Shown in pieces: positions 34,186-42,651 of a stretch of DNA of 64,000 nucleotides (position 1 is its first letter; each line of letters begins with the position of its first letter). This DNA is from CBDEFX01 sp965237635 (GTDB taxonomy: Bacteria > Chloroflexota > Dehalococcoidia > Lucifugimonadales > CAUZJF01): the NCBI GenBank assembly GCA_965237635.1, contig CBDEFX010000002.1:2232001-2296000 (forward strand), given 5' to 3'. Below the pieces are notes generated by a model, which saw nothing but the letters and a program-made list of their open reading frames with translations, made no database searches and was not told the origin of the DNA. A program made the position numbers and the translations under genes.

Positions 34186-34575
34186 GTGACTATCCTTGGG
34201 ACTAAGAGTCGCAATATCAAAATCCTCGGTGCTGTATGGCTTGGCGTGGGAGGCCTAGCCTTTGCCTGGGTATTAAGTGACCTCGTCCCGCGTGCCCAAG
34301 GGAAAAGTACTTTGGGGCTATTTGAAAGTGGAGATGCATGGTGGGTTGTCGTCCTGGTGTTTCTCGCGATAGGAGTCATTTGCGTGGTCAGCGGACTGGG
34401 ACTCTTGCTTCGCAGCCCGGTAGCGCGCCCCTTTTTGATCATATCGCCGATAGTCTTTATCCCGTTAGTCGGTTTGGTGGTCCCCCTGTTGGTACTGGCG
34501 CCCAGCCTTTGGCTCACGGTGTCAACAGGTGGGAAGAAGGCGTTCGAGAGCTATATGGCAAGAGAGAATGGATGA
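34186..34575 (+). CDS. Small integral membrane protein, 129 aa
   Basis: Unrecognised protein with three or four hydrophobic segments: ILGAVWLGVGGLAFAWVL (about 13-30), WWVVVLVFLAIGVICVVSG (about 52-70) and IISPIVFIPLVGLVVPLLVL (about 86-105), followed by a basic tail (GGKKAFESYMARENG). The start is GTG with AGGAGG only 3 nt away, a short but workable distance. GC content here is lower than in neighbouring genes. No family could be assigned. Confidence 0.6.
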   Translation: MTILGTKSRNIKILGAVWLGVGGLAFAWVLSDLVPRAQGKSTLGLFESGDAWWVVVLVFLAIGVICVVSGLGLLLRSPVARPFLIISPIVFIPLVGLVVPLLVLAPSLWLTVSTGGKKAFESYMARENG

Positions 34576-35045
34576 GAGAGTAGCATTTGAGCGGGCCCTC
34601 TTGGAGCAACGGCGACAATACGCTGAATTCCGCTTGGCTTTGACGTCCGGATTGAACCATGTCCAGCTGTCTGTGAGATGATCCTGGAGAACGGGTAGGG
34701 ATGTGGGCCAAGGGCAGGGGTACCGGTCGGAGGCCGTGAGCAGCCGACGCCGCGGAACTTCTTCTTTGGATAGATCGAGTATCGAAACTTGGAGGCCGCG
34801 ATGCACAGACACTAGCTGAGTATCTGGGGAGACGCCGGTTAGAGTGCATGCTTTACCCTGCGCCCCAGATCCTTCGTCGCCGACTCCTCAGGATGACATG
34901 TCTATATTGGCTGAGCGAATGCGGGAGAGGGGAGACGCCGGTTAGGGTGCGTGCGTTACCCCGCGCCCCAGATCCTTCGTCGCCGACTCCTCAGGATGAC
35001 ATGTCTATATTGGCCGAGCGAATGCGGGAGAAACGAGCCCGATGC
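34576..35045. other. Gene-poor region with possible degenerate ORF
   Basis: A 37-codon frame at 34568-34681 (MDERVAFERALLEQ...) overlaps the end of the membrane-protein gene. A further ORF-like stretch around 34745-34855 (ELLLWIDRVSKLGG, TLAEYLGRRR) is in a different frame. They could be parts of one decayed gene, but no family is recognised. The rest is the 103-bp tandem duplication. Confidence 0.3.
34831..35036 (+). repeat. Two-copy tandem repeat, 103-bp period
   Basis: Units begin at 34831 and 34934, each 'gacgccggttag...' and running through cgccccagatccttcgtcgc and ctcaggatgacatgtctat to 'gcgggag'. They differ at only a few positions. Each contains a weak palindrome (ccttcgtcgccgactcctcagg). 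Confidence 0.8.
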
Positions 35046-35552
35046 TCAGTATTGGGGCAACGCTCGGCGCTTGCGTCGTGTCCGCCAGAGGAAGGCTGCC
35101 GCTAATAGCCCGGTCGTGGCGATCAGTCCCCACTCGGAGACCGACGGCACTGGGACCCCCGCCGGGTTGACCGTAACCTGGGCTGTGACCACGGCGCTGG
35201 TGTCGTCGTCGTCCCGCACACGGAGCGCGACAGTGTACAGGCCATCGGGAGAGTAGGTATATGACGGTGACGTGAGATCGACACCGAAGTCTGTCGCCGG
35301 GCCGCTTGAGTCGAAGGTAACGCCGTCGTATTCGAAGTCCCATTCGTAGGTCAGCGTATCGTCACCTGGATCGGTAGCCGACCCACCGAGGGTGAGGGAG
35401 GTGCCGGCGACTACCACGTACGGCCCACCTGCGTCCGGCGTTGGCAGCACATTGGAGATCGTCACCGCGGCCGTCGCATTCGGGCTAGTCGTGTCGTCGT
35501 CCCTTGCCCTGAGGGCGACCGTGAAGTCGCCGTCGTTCGTGTAAAGGGCGGA
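35046..35552 (-). pseudogene. PKD-domain protein with IPTL-CTERM-like tail, 5'-truncated
   Basis: The remaining ~168 residues contain the end of one PKD-like repeat (GDFTVALRARDDDTT), a complete second PKD domain (AGGPYVVVAGTSLTLGGSAT, LTYEWDFEYDG, YTVALRVRDDDD) and a C-terminal sorting tail: VPVPSVSEWGLIATTGLLAAAF followed by RTRRKRR. The tail (Pro-Ser-x-Ser-Glu-Trp-Gly, one membrane helix, Arg cluster) fits the IPTL-CTERM class of surface-protein sorting signals. The 5' end is lost where IS21-type DNA begins (about 35553). The intact gene was probably a large secreted or surface protein. Ends in TGA. Confidence 0.75.
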
Positions 35553-35973
35553 TTAATAATGGACCGGTGAGGCGGAGTCGAGCGTTGAGGAGTGGCGCTT
35601 GAAAACTGGACCACCCGCCGCCTTCTATAGAGTTGGAGGCAACTCGATGGAAGGCGTGAAGGATGTACAAGGTGGATCTGTACGTGCGAGTGCGCCGGGC
35701 CTGCATGGTGGAGGGGATGAGCACGCGGGAGGCTGCCCGAGTGTTCGGTCTGCACCGGGATACGGTGCGCAAGATGCTGGAGTACTCGGTGCCTCCCGGT
35801 TACCGTCGGGAGTCACCGCCCCGCCGCCCCAAGCTGGACCCGTACCGCGGGGTGATCGACCGGATACTGGAGGATGACCGCAGTCTTCCGAAGAAGCAGC
35901 GCCACACCGCGAAGCGGATCTACGAGCGTCTGAGAGCTGAGCACAGGTTCAGTGGCAAGTACACGATAGTTAA

Positions 35974-37693
35974 GCCCGAATCCACCGAAGGAGGGCGTCG
36001 GGTTAGCGTCCTGAGGCGGCAAGAAGGCGCTCCTGTGCTTCTGGGATAATGGTTTTGTAGCAAAAAAACGACCCCGGAAAAGGAGCACCCAGTAGATGCT
36101 GCCACGCAACCACCCCGACCGGATCCAAATCACCTTCGACGACCGCCGCTTGGTGGCCAATGCCGGGCTGCTCCTTCCGGCCACCCTGGCGCGGCACCTC
36201 GGCCTGCCCGAACTCGTCCGGCAGCGCCTCGACCTGGGCGATGCCCCGGGGCGGGCGAACACGAGCGACAAGATGATGACGCTGGTGGCGTCTGCGCTGG
36301 CTGGGGGCGACTGCATTGACGACGCCGATGTGTTGCGCACCGGGGGGACGGCCTGCACCCTGGGCGGCACGGTCAAGGCGCCATCCACCCTGGGCACCTT
36401 CCTGCGCAGCTTCCGGTGGGGCCACGTCCGTCAACTCGACCGGGTGAGCCGCGAGTTGCTGGCCCGGGCTTGGCAGGCCGGGGCGGGACCCGGCGACGGG
36501 CCCCTGACCATTGACCTGGACTCCACCATCTGCGAGACCTACGGACTGGCCAAGGAGGGCGCCCGCCACCACGGCTATACCGGCAAGCGGGGCTACCACC
36601 CGCTGCTGGCCATCGCCGCCGGCACCGGAGACGTGCTGATGTCCCGGCTGCGCGAGGGCCGGGCCAACACCGCCCGCGGCGCCGCCCACTTCCTGCGGGA
36701 GACGGTGGGACGGGTGCGCTACGCCGGGGCCAACGGACGACTCACGCTACGGGCCGACAGCGGGTTCTACACTCATGGCGTGGTATCCGTCTGCCGCAAG
36801 ATGGATGTCCGCTTCTCCATCACCATCCGCCAGCACAAAAGCCTGCACAATCTCATCGAGGCGATACCCGAAGATGCCTGGACGCCGATTCCTTACTGGA
36901 TGGACGGTGCCGCCGATGTGGCCGAGACCACCTGCACCCCCTTCCAGGCCGAGGCGGACGCCGCGCCGGTACGGCTCATCGTCCGGCGGGTGAAGCCGAC
37001 GCCCGGTTCCCAACTGGCCCTCTTCGCCAAATACAGCTATCATGGCTTCATCACCGACCGAGACGGGGAGTTGCTCGAACTGGAGGCTGACCATCGCCGC
37101 CACGCCGAGATCGAGAATACCATACGCGACCTCAAGTACGGCGTCGGGCTGAACCATCTCCCCTCGGGCCGCTTCGCCGCCAACGGCGCCTGGCTGGCCG
37201 TCCAGACGATGGCCCACAACCTGGCCCGCTGGACGGCGCGGATCGGTCTGGGAGAGCGGATAGCCACCACCAAAACCCTCCGGCGGCGGTTCTTCTCCCT
37301 GGCCGGACGGCTCACCCGCTCGGCACGCCGGTTGACCCTGCATCTTCCGGATCGCTGGCCTTGGGCTGAGAAGTTCAGCCGCGCCTTGGCCCGGCTGCGA
37401 GCCATTCCACTCCCGGCCTGACGGCACCGTCGGCGACCGACCCACCCACCGGACAACCGAAGATCCCCGCAGACTCGTGCCAGCCCGGTCCGAGAGAGTT
37501 CCCTGCTGCGTATTCTCTCGCCATCCCGCGCATCGCAGCTCCCGCAGACGGCCATAGGGGCCCCTGTGCGGCGATGAAGACCGTCCGCCGACCTCCCTAC
37601 CCCAAATGGAACCCAGGCTATTTCCCCTGTAGCTCCCTCACCCCCCTTCCGCTTTCCTCACGCCGTCCATCGGTGTCCTTCGGTGGATTCGGG
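35974..37693 (+). mobile_element. IS1380-family insertion sequence, copy 3 (intact, nested)
   Basis: About 1,720 bp, flanked by the exact 4-bp target duplication TTAA (35970-35973 and 37694-37697). Inverted repeats cccgaatccaccgaagga. TTAA targeting is known for IS1380 and its piggyBac relatives. It is nearly identical to copy 2. Confidence 0.95.
36096..37421 (+). CDS. IS1380-family transposase, copy 3 (intact)
   Basis: 441-residue transposase with no lesion. Catalytic regions: LTIDLDSTICETYG, LTLRADSGFYTH, and HAEIENTIRDLKYG with the Glu. An ATG follows the AAAGGAGCACCCAGTAG leader, which contains a good Shine-Dalgarno. It serves as the reference for interpreting the defects of copy 2 and is the most likely active source. 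Ends in TGA 272 bp before the right inverted repeat. Confidence 0.95.
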   Translation: MLPRNHPDRIQITFDDRRLVANAGLLLPATLARHLGLPELVRQRLDLGDAPGRANTSDKMMTLVASALAGGDCIDDADVLRTGGTACTLGGTVKAPSTLGTFLRSFRWGHVRQLDRVSRELLARAWQAGAGPGDGPLTIDLDSTICETYGLAKEGARHHGYTGKRGYHPLLAIAAGTGDVLMSRLREGRANTARGAAHFLRETVGRVRYAGANGRLTLRADSGFYTHGVVSVCRKMDVRFSITIRQHKSLHNLIEAIPEDAWTPIPYWMDGAADVAETTCTPFQAEADAAPVRLIVRRVKPTPGSQLALFAKYSYHGFITDRDGELLELEADHRRHAEIENTIRDLKYGVGLNHLPSGRFAANGAWLAVQTMAHNLARWTARIGLGERIATTKTLRRRFFSLAGRLTRSARRLTLHLPDRWPWAEKFSRALARLRAIPLPA

Positions 37694-38055
37694 TTAAGGA
37701 CTACGTGAGGGAGCGGCGGCGGCGGACGCGTGAGATGTACGTTCCGCTGTCTCACCCTCCCGGTCACGCCCAGTGCGACTTCGGCCAGGCCAAGGCGGTG
37801 ATCGGCGGAGTGGAGCATACCATCCACTACTTCGTGCTGGACCTTCCCCACAGCGACGCAAGCTTCGTCAAAGTCTACCCCGCAATCTCTAAAGGGTTCA
37901 TGAACATAACGATACCCCCAAGCCCCTAACTACTCATTGCGTTAATCTTTATGCGCGCAGTGGCTTCGTTCATGCTCTATCTCACACAAGGATACGCCGA
38001 CTTCTGAAAAGCGTGCTCCAGAAGCACGTCCTCCAATCTACACCCATTGGGTTTC

Positions 38056-38352
38056 CTACGCCGTGGGCTGCGGCTGGTAGCGCTCGACCCGTATCAGGTC
38101 TTCACCCTTGCGCGCTTGCGCTAGGTCGTAGGAAGTCTGCCGGCGCAGCCAGAAATCGGCGCTGGACCATCCAGCCTTCTCAAGGCGAATGGCCATGTCC
38201 GGCGAGATCGCGGCGTGGCCATTCAATACCCGCGAAAGGGTGTGGCGGGCAACACCCAGAACCTCCGCCGCCTCGGTTACACTCAGGCCAAGGGGCTCCA
38301 GGCAGTTCTCCCTGATGCTGCGGCCAGGGTGAGGTGGATTCTTCATAGCCAT
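38056..38352 (-). CDS. higA: HigA-family antitoxin (XRE-type HTH)
   Basis: 98-residue antitoxin. KNPPHPGRSIRENCLEPLGL is the family start, then a five-helix HTH: SVTEAAEVLGVARHTLSRVL and NGHAAISPDMAIRLEKAG. It should bind and neutralise the upstream-encoded HigB and repress the operon. GGGAAGGG precedes two possible starts, ATG 38352 and ATG 38346; the second matches the family start better. It lies 16 bp downstream of higB, the usual toxin-first order. The 157-bp space between it and the IS21 remnant is AT-richer and holds nothing else. Confidence 0.92.
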   Translation of the reverse strand: MAMKNPPHPGRSIRENCLEPLGLSVTEAAEVLGVARHTLSRVLNGHAAISPDMAIRLEKAGWSSADFWLRRQTSYDLAQARKGEDLIRVERYQPQPTA

Positions 38353-38368
38353 GGTCCCTTCCCTCTCA

Positions 38369-38647
38369 CTAGTGATAGTCGACTAGATCGACGTCGTATG
38401 CATCGCCATCTTCAAATCGGAAGGTGATCCGCCAGTTGCCCGAAATCGAAATGCTCCACAATCCTCTCCGGTCACCCCTGAGGGAATGCAGTCTGTACCC
38501 CGGCAAATCAACATCGCTCGGCTTGCTGGCGGCATCAAGGTCTGCCAGGACAAGAGTGATCCGATCCAACTGGTCGGCACCTATCCTGCTGGGGTCGCCT
38601 CGCTCATAGAGCCGCCTCAGTCCACGATGGCGAAACGACCTGATCAT
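38369..38647 (-). CDS. higB: HigB/RelE-type toxin
   Basis: 92-residue ribosome-dependent mRNA interferase of the HigB/Phage_RelE group. Typical features: MIRSFRHRGLRRLYERGD at the start, ITLVLADLDAASKPSDVDLP, GYRLHSLRGDRRGLWSISIS and GNWRITFRFEDGDAYDVDLVDYH at the end. The start 38647 is taken from the family N terminus. The promoter's -10 ends only 6 nt before it, so the message is probably leaderless. The frame could extend upstream to 38794, but that lies inside the neighbouring IS3. Operon higB-higA. The toxin appears intact. Confidence 0.9.
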   Translation of the reverse strand: MIRSFRHRGLRRLYERGDPSRIGADQLDRITLVLADLDAASKPSDVDLPGYRLHSLRGDRRGLWSISISGNWRITFRFEDGDAYDVDLVDYH

Positions 38648-38653
38648 AGAAAG

Positions 38654-38682
38654 ACTATACTGTGTTCCGGTACACCTATCAA
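38654..38682 (-). promoter_or_regulatory. higBA promoter with palindromic operator
   Basis: Minus strand TTGATA (38682-38677), a 17-nt spacer and TATAGT (38659-38654). The spacer contains the near-perfect palindrome GTGTACCGGAACAC (38675-38662), well placed for HigA to block RNA polymerase. The predicted +1 coincides with the higB ATG. Confidence 0.65.
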
Positions 38683-38699
38683 TATCTTCACTGCCGCTC

Positions 38700-39587
38700 C
38701 TAACTAAGAGGTGGTCTCGTTTGTCTGAACAGCGCTGCCCGGTTTGATAAGTGGAATCGCGCTGCCGCCGCGGACTCGGCAGGCGCTCTGTCAAAGAACT
38801 GGTCCGGCGTCATTCCCCCAAGGCTCGAATGGGGCCGTCCGGCATTGTAAAACTCGAAGTACCGCCCGAGTCCAGTTCTGGCTTCCGGGACCGATTCGTA
38901 GGCTCTCAGGTACACCTCCTCGTACTTGACGCTCTTCCACAGCCGTTCGACGAACACATTATCCTTCCAGCTTCCCTTCCCGTCCATGCTGATCTGGATC
39001 CCATTGGCTTTCAGCAGGCCGGTGAAGGCATCACTTGTGAACTGGCTTCCCTGATCTGTGTTGAATATCTCCAGCGCGCCGTGGCGTCCCAGGGATTCTT
39101 CGAGCGCCTCCACGCAGAAGTCTGTGTCCATTGTGACCGATACCCGCCAGGCCAGCACCTTGCGGCTATGCCAGTCCATCACTGCGGCTAGGTACACGAA
39201 CCCCCTGGCCATCGGAATGTACGTGATATCCATTGCCCACACCTGGTTGGGCCTGCTCACCTCAAGCCCGCGCAGCAGGTACGGATACACCGTATGGCCG
39301 GGCCGTCGCCGGCTGGTGTTGGGCTTGCGGTACAGCGCCTCGATGCCCATCCGCCGCATCAGTGTGGCGATGTGTCTACGCCCGGAGGAGAGTCCCTCCT
39401 GGCGGAGCAGGCCTCGCATCATCCTACTGCCTGCAAACGGATACTCAAGGTGCAGCTCATCGATACGGCGCATCAGTCCGAGACCGGCTTCGCCCACCGG
39501 CCGTGGCCGGTAGTAGATGCTCCCGCGGCTGATGCCCACTGCCTTTGCCTGGCGGGCGAGAGGCAGCTTGTGATCGCGGTCGATCAT
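38700..39587 (-). CDS. IS3-family transposase OrfB
   Basis: 295-residue integrase-type transposase. HTH_21 region GISRGSIYYRPRPVGEAGLG, then the rve core: WAMDITYIPMARGFVYLAAV (first Asp), IFNTDQGSQFTSDAF (second Asp) and VERLWKSVKYEEVYLRAYES (Glu). The end is YNAGRPHSSLGGMTP. The stop TAG lies at or just beyond the left inverted repeat. The start at 39587 overlaps the end of orfA by 4 bp (ATGA). Looks functional. Confidence 0.93.
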   Translation of the reverse strand: MIDRDHKLPLARQAKAVGISRGSIYYRPRPVGEAGLGLMRRIDELHLEYPFAGSRMMRGLLRQEGLSSGRRHIATLMRRMGIEALYRKPNTSRRRPGHTVYPYLLRGLEVSRPNQVWAMDITYIPMARGFVYLAAVMDWHSRKVLAWRVSVTMDTDFCVEALEESLGRHGALEIFNTDQGSQFTSDAFTGLLKANGIQISMDGKGSWKDNVFVERLWKSVKYEEVYLRAYESVPEARTGLGRYFEFYNAGRPHSSLGGMTPDQFFDRAPAESAAAARFHLSNRAALFRQTRPPLS

Positions 39588-39979
39588 CGCCTTGCGCCCG
39601 GCAATCCCGCCTTCGTGAGCGCGGACTCTAAAAAATCGTTCTCCAACGCAAGCTCACCGATCTTAGCGTGAAGGACCTTCATATCTACCGGCTTTTCAGC
39701 CTGCCCTGTCCCGGCCCCAAATAACCGCGCCGCCCGATCCAGCAACTGGGTCTTCCATTGTGTGATCTGGTTCGGGTGCACATCGAACTGGCTTGCCAGC
39801 TCCGAAAGTGTCCGGTCGCCGCGCACTGCGGCAAGAGCCACCTTCGCCTTGAACTCTGCCGAGTGGTTACGGCGGGGTCGTCTGCTCATCTCTCGCTCCT
39901 GTCTCCGAGAGCACTATCATGCCCTCAATCAGGCAGCGATTCCACTTATCCCCCTGTTTAGATTTCCGGAGCCACTTCT
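38704..39979 (-). mobile_element. IS3-family insertion sequence, second type
   Basis: About 1.28 kb with imperfect ends 'agaggtggtctcg...ctgaacag' and 'agaagtggctccgg...ctaaacag'. The transposase genes are on the minus strand. It differs from the 12687-14009 element in sequence. No clear target duplication is seen and the borders are approximate. It lies just upstream of the higBA promoter, which it leaves intact. Confidence 0.75.
39584..39889 (-). CDS. IS3-family transposase OrfA
   Basis: 101-residue HTH protein: NHSAEFKAKVALAAVRGDRT, LSELASQFDVHPNQITQWKT, then a tail with ILHAKIGELALENDFLESAL-like leucine heptads. GGAGCGAGAG precedes the ATG. It is coupled to orfB by an ATGA overlap. Confidence 0.9.
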   Translation of the reverse strand: MSRRPRRNHSAEFKAKVALAAVRGDRTLSELASQFDVHPNQITQWKTQLLDRAARLFGAGTGQAEKPVDMKVLHAKIGELALENDFLESALTKAGLPGARR

Positions 39980-40582
39980 CTCTTCGATACCGCTTCGCGT
40001 ATCCTCCTTCAGGGCTCCCACGTGCCGCTCAGGATTCGTTGCGCTTCCGCTGCCGGGCAGCAACAGTAGTTCGGTGGGCTGAGGGCATTGATCAGGTACA
40101 CCGGTGCATAGCGGGAAGATTCCGGCGACCAGAGCCCCGGCGGCGGGTGCTGCACCATCACTACAGCGAGGACGCTGGACAGCTACGTCAATCCGAGTGA
40201 GCGCCGCTGCGCACGAGGACTTCCACGTCACGGTGTCCGTCGAAGAACATGGCAGCGACCTTGCCTACCGAAGCAGCTCCATGACACGGCCTTTGAAGTG
40301 CGATGCAGGTTCCACTTGCCCCTCGGGAATTGTAATCCGACAGTGGAGGGTTTGGTCCAGCAGCGACCCGGTAAGACTCTATAGGGACGCACATTTGTGA
40401 GCGCCCTTACAAGCCCCACGTGATGAGGCTCGAACCCGTAGGTGGTCGGCAGACCTGCTCTGCGTTTCACCAAAGATGGGAGGTCCGTACCCACCGCAGC
40501 CCGTTGGCACCTATTCGCTCCCAGTTGCATCCAAATCGACCGCCCATGAGAACCGTACCCTTTTGTGTTGATTGAAAGACAG
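39980..40582. other. Gene-free stretch between IS3 and the IS256 remnant
   Basis: About 600 bp in which all frames are repeatedly interrupted and no protein family or RNA is recognised. A TTCGA-containing stretch near 40425 resembles a tRNA T-arm, but the flanking bases do not pair. Probably scrambled DNA left by successive insertions. Confidence 0.4.
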
Positions 40583-40685
40583 AGAACTCTATCTCGATGC
40601 ACAGTATGCGGATGGAATCGCCATTGAATCAACGGCTCAGAAGGTCGCCGCCTGATGTCGTTTACACACCTATTGACGTAACCTC
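40583..40685 (+). mobile_element. IS256-family right-end remnant
   Basis: The last ~24 codons of an IS256-type transposase (DAQYADGIAIESTAQKVAA, stop TGA) and the terminal repeat gtcgtttacacacctattga to 'gtaacctc'. Almost identical to the same end of the element at 56805-57320. The left part is missing. Confidence 0.85.
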
Positions 40686-40928
40686 CTGGTGTTCATCGAT
40701 GCGGACAAGAGGAACTACACTCGATATTACGAGAGGGCGCTCGAGCTACTCTCCCCGCGAGGGATTATTGCTGTGGACAATGTCCTGTGGAGCGGGCCTG
40801 CCCTGAAACCCGAGGCCGAGGACGACCATGCTATCGCGGCGCTCAACCGTCGTGTCAGCGACGACGCTCGAGTCCGACACGTTCTCTTGCCGGTGCGAGA
40901 TGGGGTGATGCTGATCAGCAGGGCGTAG
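40686..40928 (+). pseudogene. O-methyltransferase (caffeoyl-CoA-type), 5'-truncated
   Basis: C-terminal 80 residues of a class I O-methyltransferase: LVFIDADKRNYTRYYERALE (metal- and SAM-site Asp region), GGIIAVDNVLW-type GIIAVDNVLWSGPALKPE, and DARVRHVLLPVRDGVMLISR. The frame begins exactly at the IS256 end, so the upstream two thirds were replaced by the element. No start codon. The 3' end overlaps hyuB (opposite strand) by 14 bp. Confidence 0.85.
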
Positions 40929-42651
40929 CAGCGCGCTGCCGGGAGAGTCTCGTACCCTCCTCGTCTACCTCAATAGTGTCAGGATCGATAACCACGCCGT
41001 ATTCGCGACGCGCGTCATCCACGCCTAGCATTTCGTTCCAAACGTCGGTGCGCACGAGGGCGGGGTCTCGCTCGAGGGGGTCGCCCCAGCCACCTCCTCC
41101 CGCCATGACGTGGAGTATTACATCATCTCGTTTCATAGGAGCTACACTCAAGGTTGGAAGGATTTTTTCACCCTCTCCGGGGTTCAAGACGTTCCAAGAC
41201 GAGCTGCCGGGCTTGCCACCCTGGAGACCGTAAGGAGGGAATTTCCGTTTGTCCGATCGGAGCTGCAGTGTGGCCTCATCGGCTAGGCATCGGACACGCC
41301 TCATTTGGGCCAGGGCTCCCCTGAACTTGCCGGCGCCTCCGGTGGCGGGCACCATTCCGTACTCCTCGATCCGGACCGGCAACTCCACTTCGGCGATCTC
41401 CACCGGCGTGTTGGAGATATTGGCCGCAGGGTGGGCGACACCCTCCGGCCCGTCGCCCGCCGGGCGCCCTCCCCGAGCGCCACAGAACAGGTCCACATAG
41501 GCGAAAGGTCTTAGCTCAGAGTCGTAGCCACCGATGCTGATTATTGTGTTCCCTCCGTCTCCGTCGGCGGGCACGAGGTCAGGGATAGCCTGGGCCAAGG
41601 CACCCAAGACCACCTCCATGATCCGGTAGCCGGTGATGCCACGGGCGCCGCAGGGCGCTGGGTGATGAGGATTGACCACGCTTGCCTCCGGGGCCTTCAC
41701 ATCTATAAGGCGCGTGTATCCCGCGGAGTTCGGGATGTTCGGGTCCAGGATCAGCCTGATTGCCCCATAGACAGCGGCCTTGGTGAAAGGCAGCGGCGAG
41801 TTGATGCCCGCTTTCACCTGGGGCGAGCAGCCCTCCAAGTCTGCCATCACGCGGTCTCCCTCAATGGTCAGCGCCACACGAATATCGACCGGCCCCTCGT
41901 CGATGTTGTCCGCGTCTATGTGGCCGGTGAAGTCGTAGGTGCCGTCCGGCAGGTCCCTGATCCCCTGGCGGGCCAACTCCTCTGTGTAGTCGAGCAGGGC
42001 GTCTGTGTAGCGGCGCAGGGCGCTGGCACCATACCGGTCAGCCAGGGCAAGGTAGCCTCGCTCGCCAATGTTCGCCGCCGCGATCTCCGCTCTTATGTCT
42101 CCCAAAACCTTGTCGGGTACTCGTACGTTCGTCTCAAGCATGGCGAAGATCGCCTCATTCGGCACGCCCTCTTCGTACAGCTTCAGCGTTGGAATCCGTA
42201 GACCCTCCTGGTAGATTTCCGTCGTATTGGTGGTGTTGCTGCCCGGGACCGCTCCACCGATATCCGTCTGATGGGCAGTCACGCAGGAGAAGCCTTGAAG
42301 CTCGGCATCGAAAAAGACCGGCTTGATAATGTAGACGTCCGGCAGATGGATCCCCCCGGAGCCGTACGGATCGTTCATGATGAAGACGTCGCCAGGCGCT
42401 ATTCTACCTTCGTACTTGGTCAGCACTGACTCCACTGCGTCGGGGAAGGAGCCGAGATGCAGCAGGATAGTCAGACCCTGAGAGACCACTCGACCGCGTT
42501 CATCACAAAAGCCGGTCGAATAGTCCATGGCGTCTTTGACCACGCCGGAGTAGGCGGTCCGCATGACGGTGAGCGCCATCTCGTCTACAAGTAGGTCCAG
42601 ACCGTTTCGAATGACCTCGAACGTTATGGGGTCAATGTCTTTGTTTAGCAT
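40915..42651 (-). CDS. hyuB: Hydantoinase B / oxoprolinase family protein
   Basis: 578-residue HyuB-type subunit, partner of HyuA in ATP-dependent N-methylhydantoinase or 5-oxoprolinase-like (also acetone carboxylase-like) complexes that open cyclic amides. Start signature DPITFEVIRNGLDLLVDEMA. Other conserved blocks: DYSTGFCDERGRVVSQGLTI, GDVFIMNDPYGSGGIHLPDV, HQTDIGGAVPGSNTTNTTEI, GDGGNTIISIGGYDS and AGGGGWGDPLERDPALV. The start 42651 has GGAAGG upstream and matches family length. Transcribed with hyuA and the D-aminoacylase gene on the minus strand. Ends in TGA, overlapping the O-methyltransferase remnant. Confidence 0.93.
   Translation of the reverse strand: MLNKDIDPITFEVIRNGLDLLVDEMALTVMRTAYSGVVKDAMDYSTGFCDERGRVVSQGLTILLHLGSFPDAVESVLTKYEGRIAPGDVFIMNDPYGSGGIHLPDVYIIKPVFFDAELQGFSCVTAHQTDIGGAVPGSNTTNTTEIYQEGLRIPTLKLYEEGVPNEAIFAMLETNVRVPDKVLGDIRAEIAAANIGERGYLALADRYGASALRRYTDALLDYTEELARQGIRDLPDGTYDFTGHIDADNIDEGPVDIRVALTIEGDRVMADLEGCSPQVKAGINSPLPFTKAAVYGAIRLILDPNIPNSAGYTRLIDVKAPEASVVNPHHPAPCGARGITGYRIMEVVLGALAQAIPDLVPADGDGGNTIISIGGYDSELRPFAYVDLFCGARGGRPAGDGPEGVAHPAANISNTPVEIAEVELPVRIEEYGMVPATGGAGKFRGALAQMRRVRCLADEATLQLRSDKRKFPPYGLQGGKPGSSSWNVLNPGEGEKILPTLSVAPMKRDDVILHVMAGGGGWGDPLERDPALVRTDVWNEMLGVDDARREYGVVIDPDTIEVDEEGTRLSRQRAATPC

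Larger units (their letters stand above)
35553..37898 (+). mobile_element. IS21-family remnant containing a nested IS1380
   Basis: The left part begins about 110 bp before istA and the right part stops abruptly about 180 codons into istA, without istB or a right end. The element is therefore truncated at both functions. IS1380 copy 3 sits inside it. Confidence 0.7.
35663..37898 (+). pseudogene. istA: IS21 transposase IstA, split and 3'-truncated
   Basis: The first part (35663-35973) encodes the HTH region: MVEGMSTREAARVFGLHRDT and RLRAEHRFSGKYTIVK. The second part (37698-37898) continues DYVRERRRRTREMYVPLSHP and QCDFGQAKAVIGG with the first catalytic Asp, then LDLPHSDASFVKVYPA, where homology ends. 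Joining the two across the nested IS1380 and one TTAA gives a continuous frame (ata-gtt-aag-gac). A complete IstA would be roughly 500 residues; only about 165 remain. Confidence 0.85.

Noticed and set aside
38647..38794. N-terminal extension of HigB
   Set aside because: It would include IS3 DNA and the higBA promoter; family length supports the start at 38647.
40415..40450. Possible tRNA T-arm
   Set aside because: The TTCGA-type loop is present but the adjacent bases cannot form the 5-bp stem and no acceptor or anticodon arm is found.
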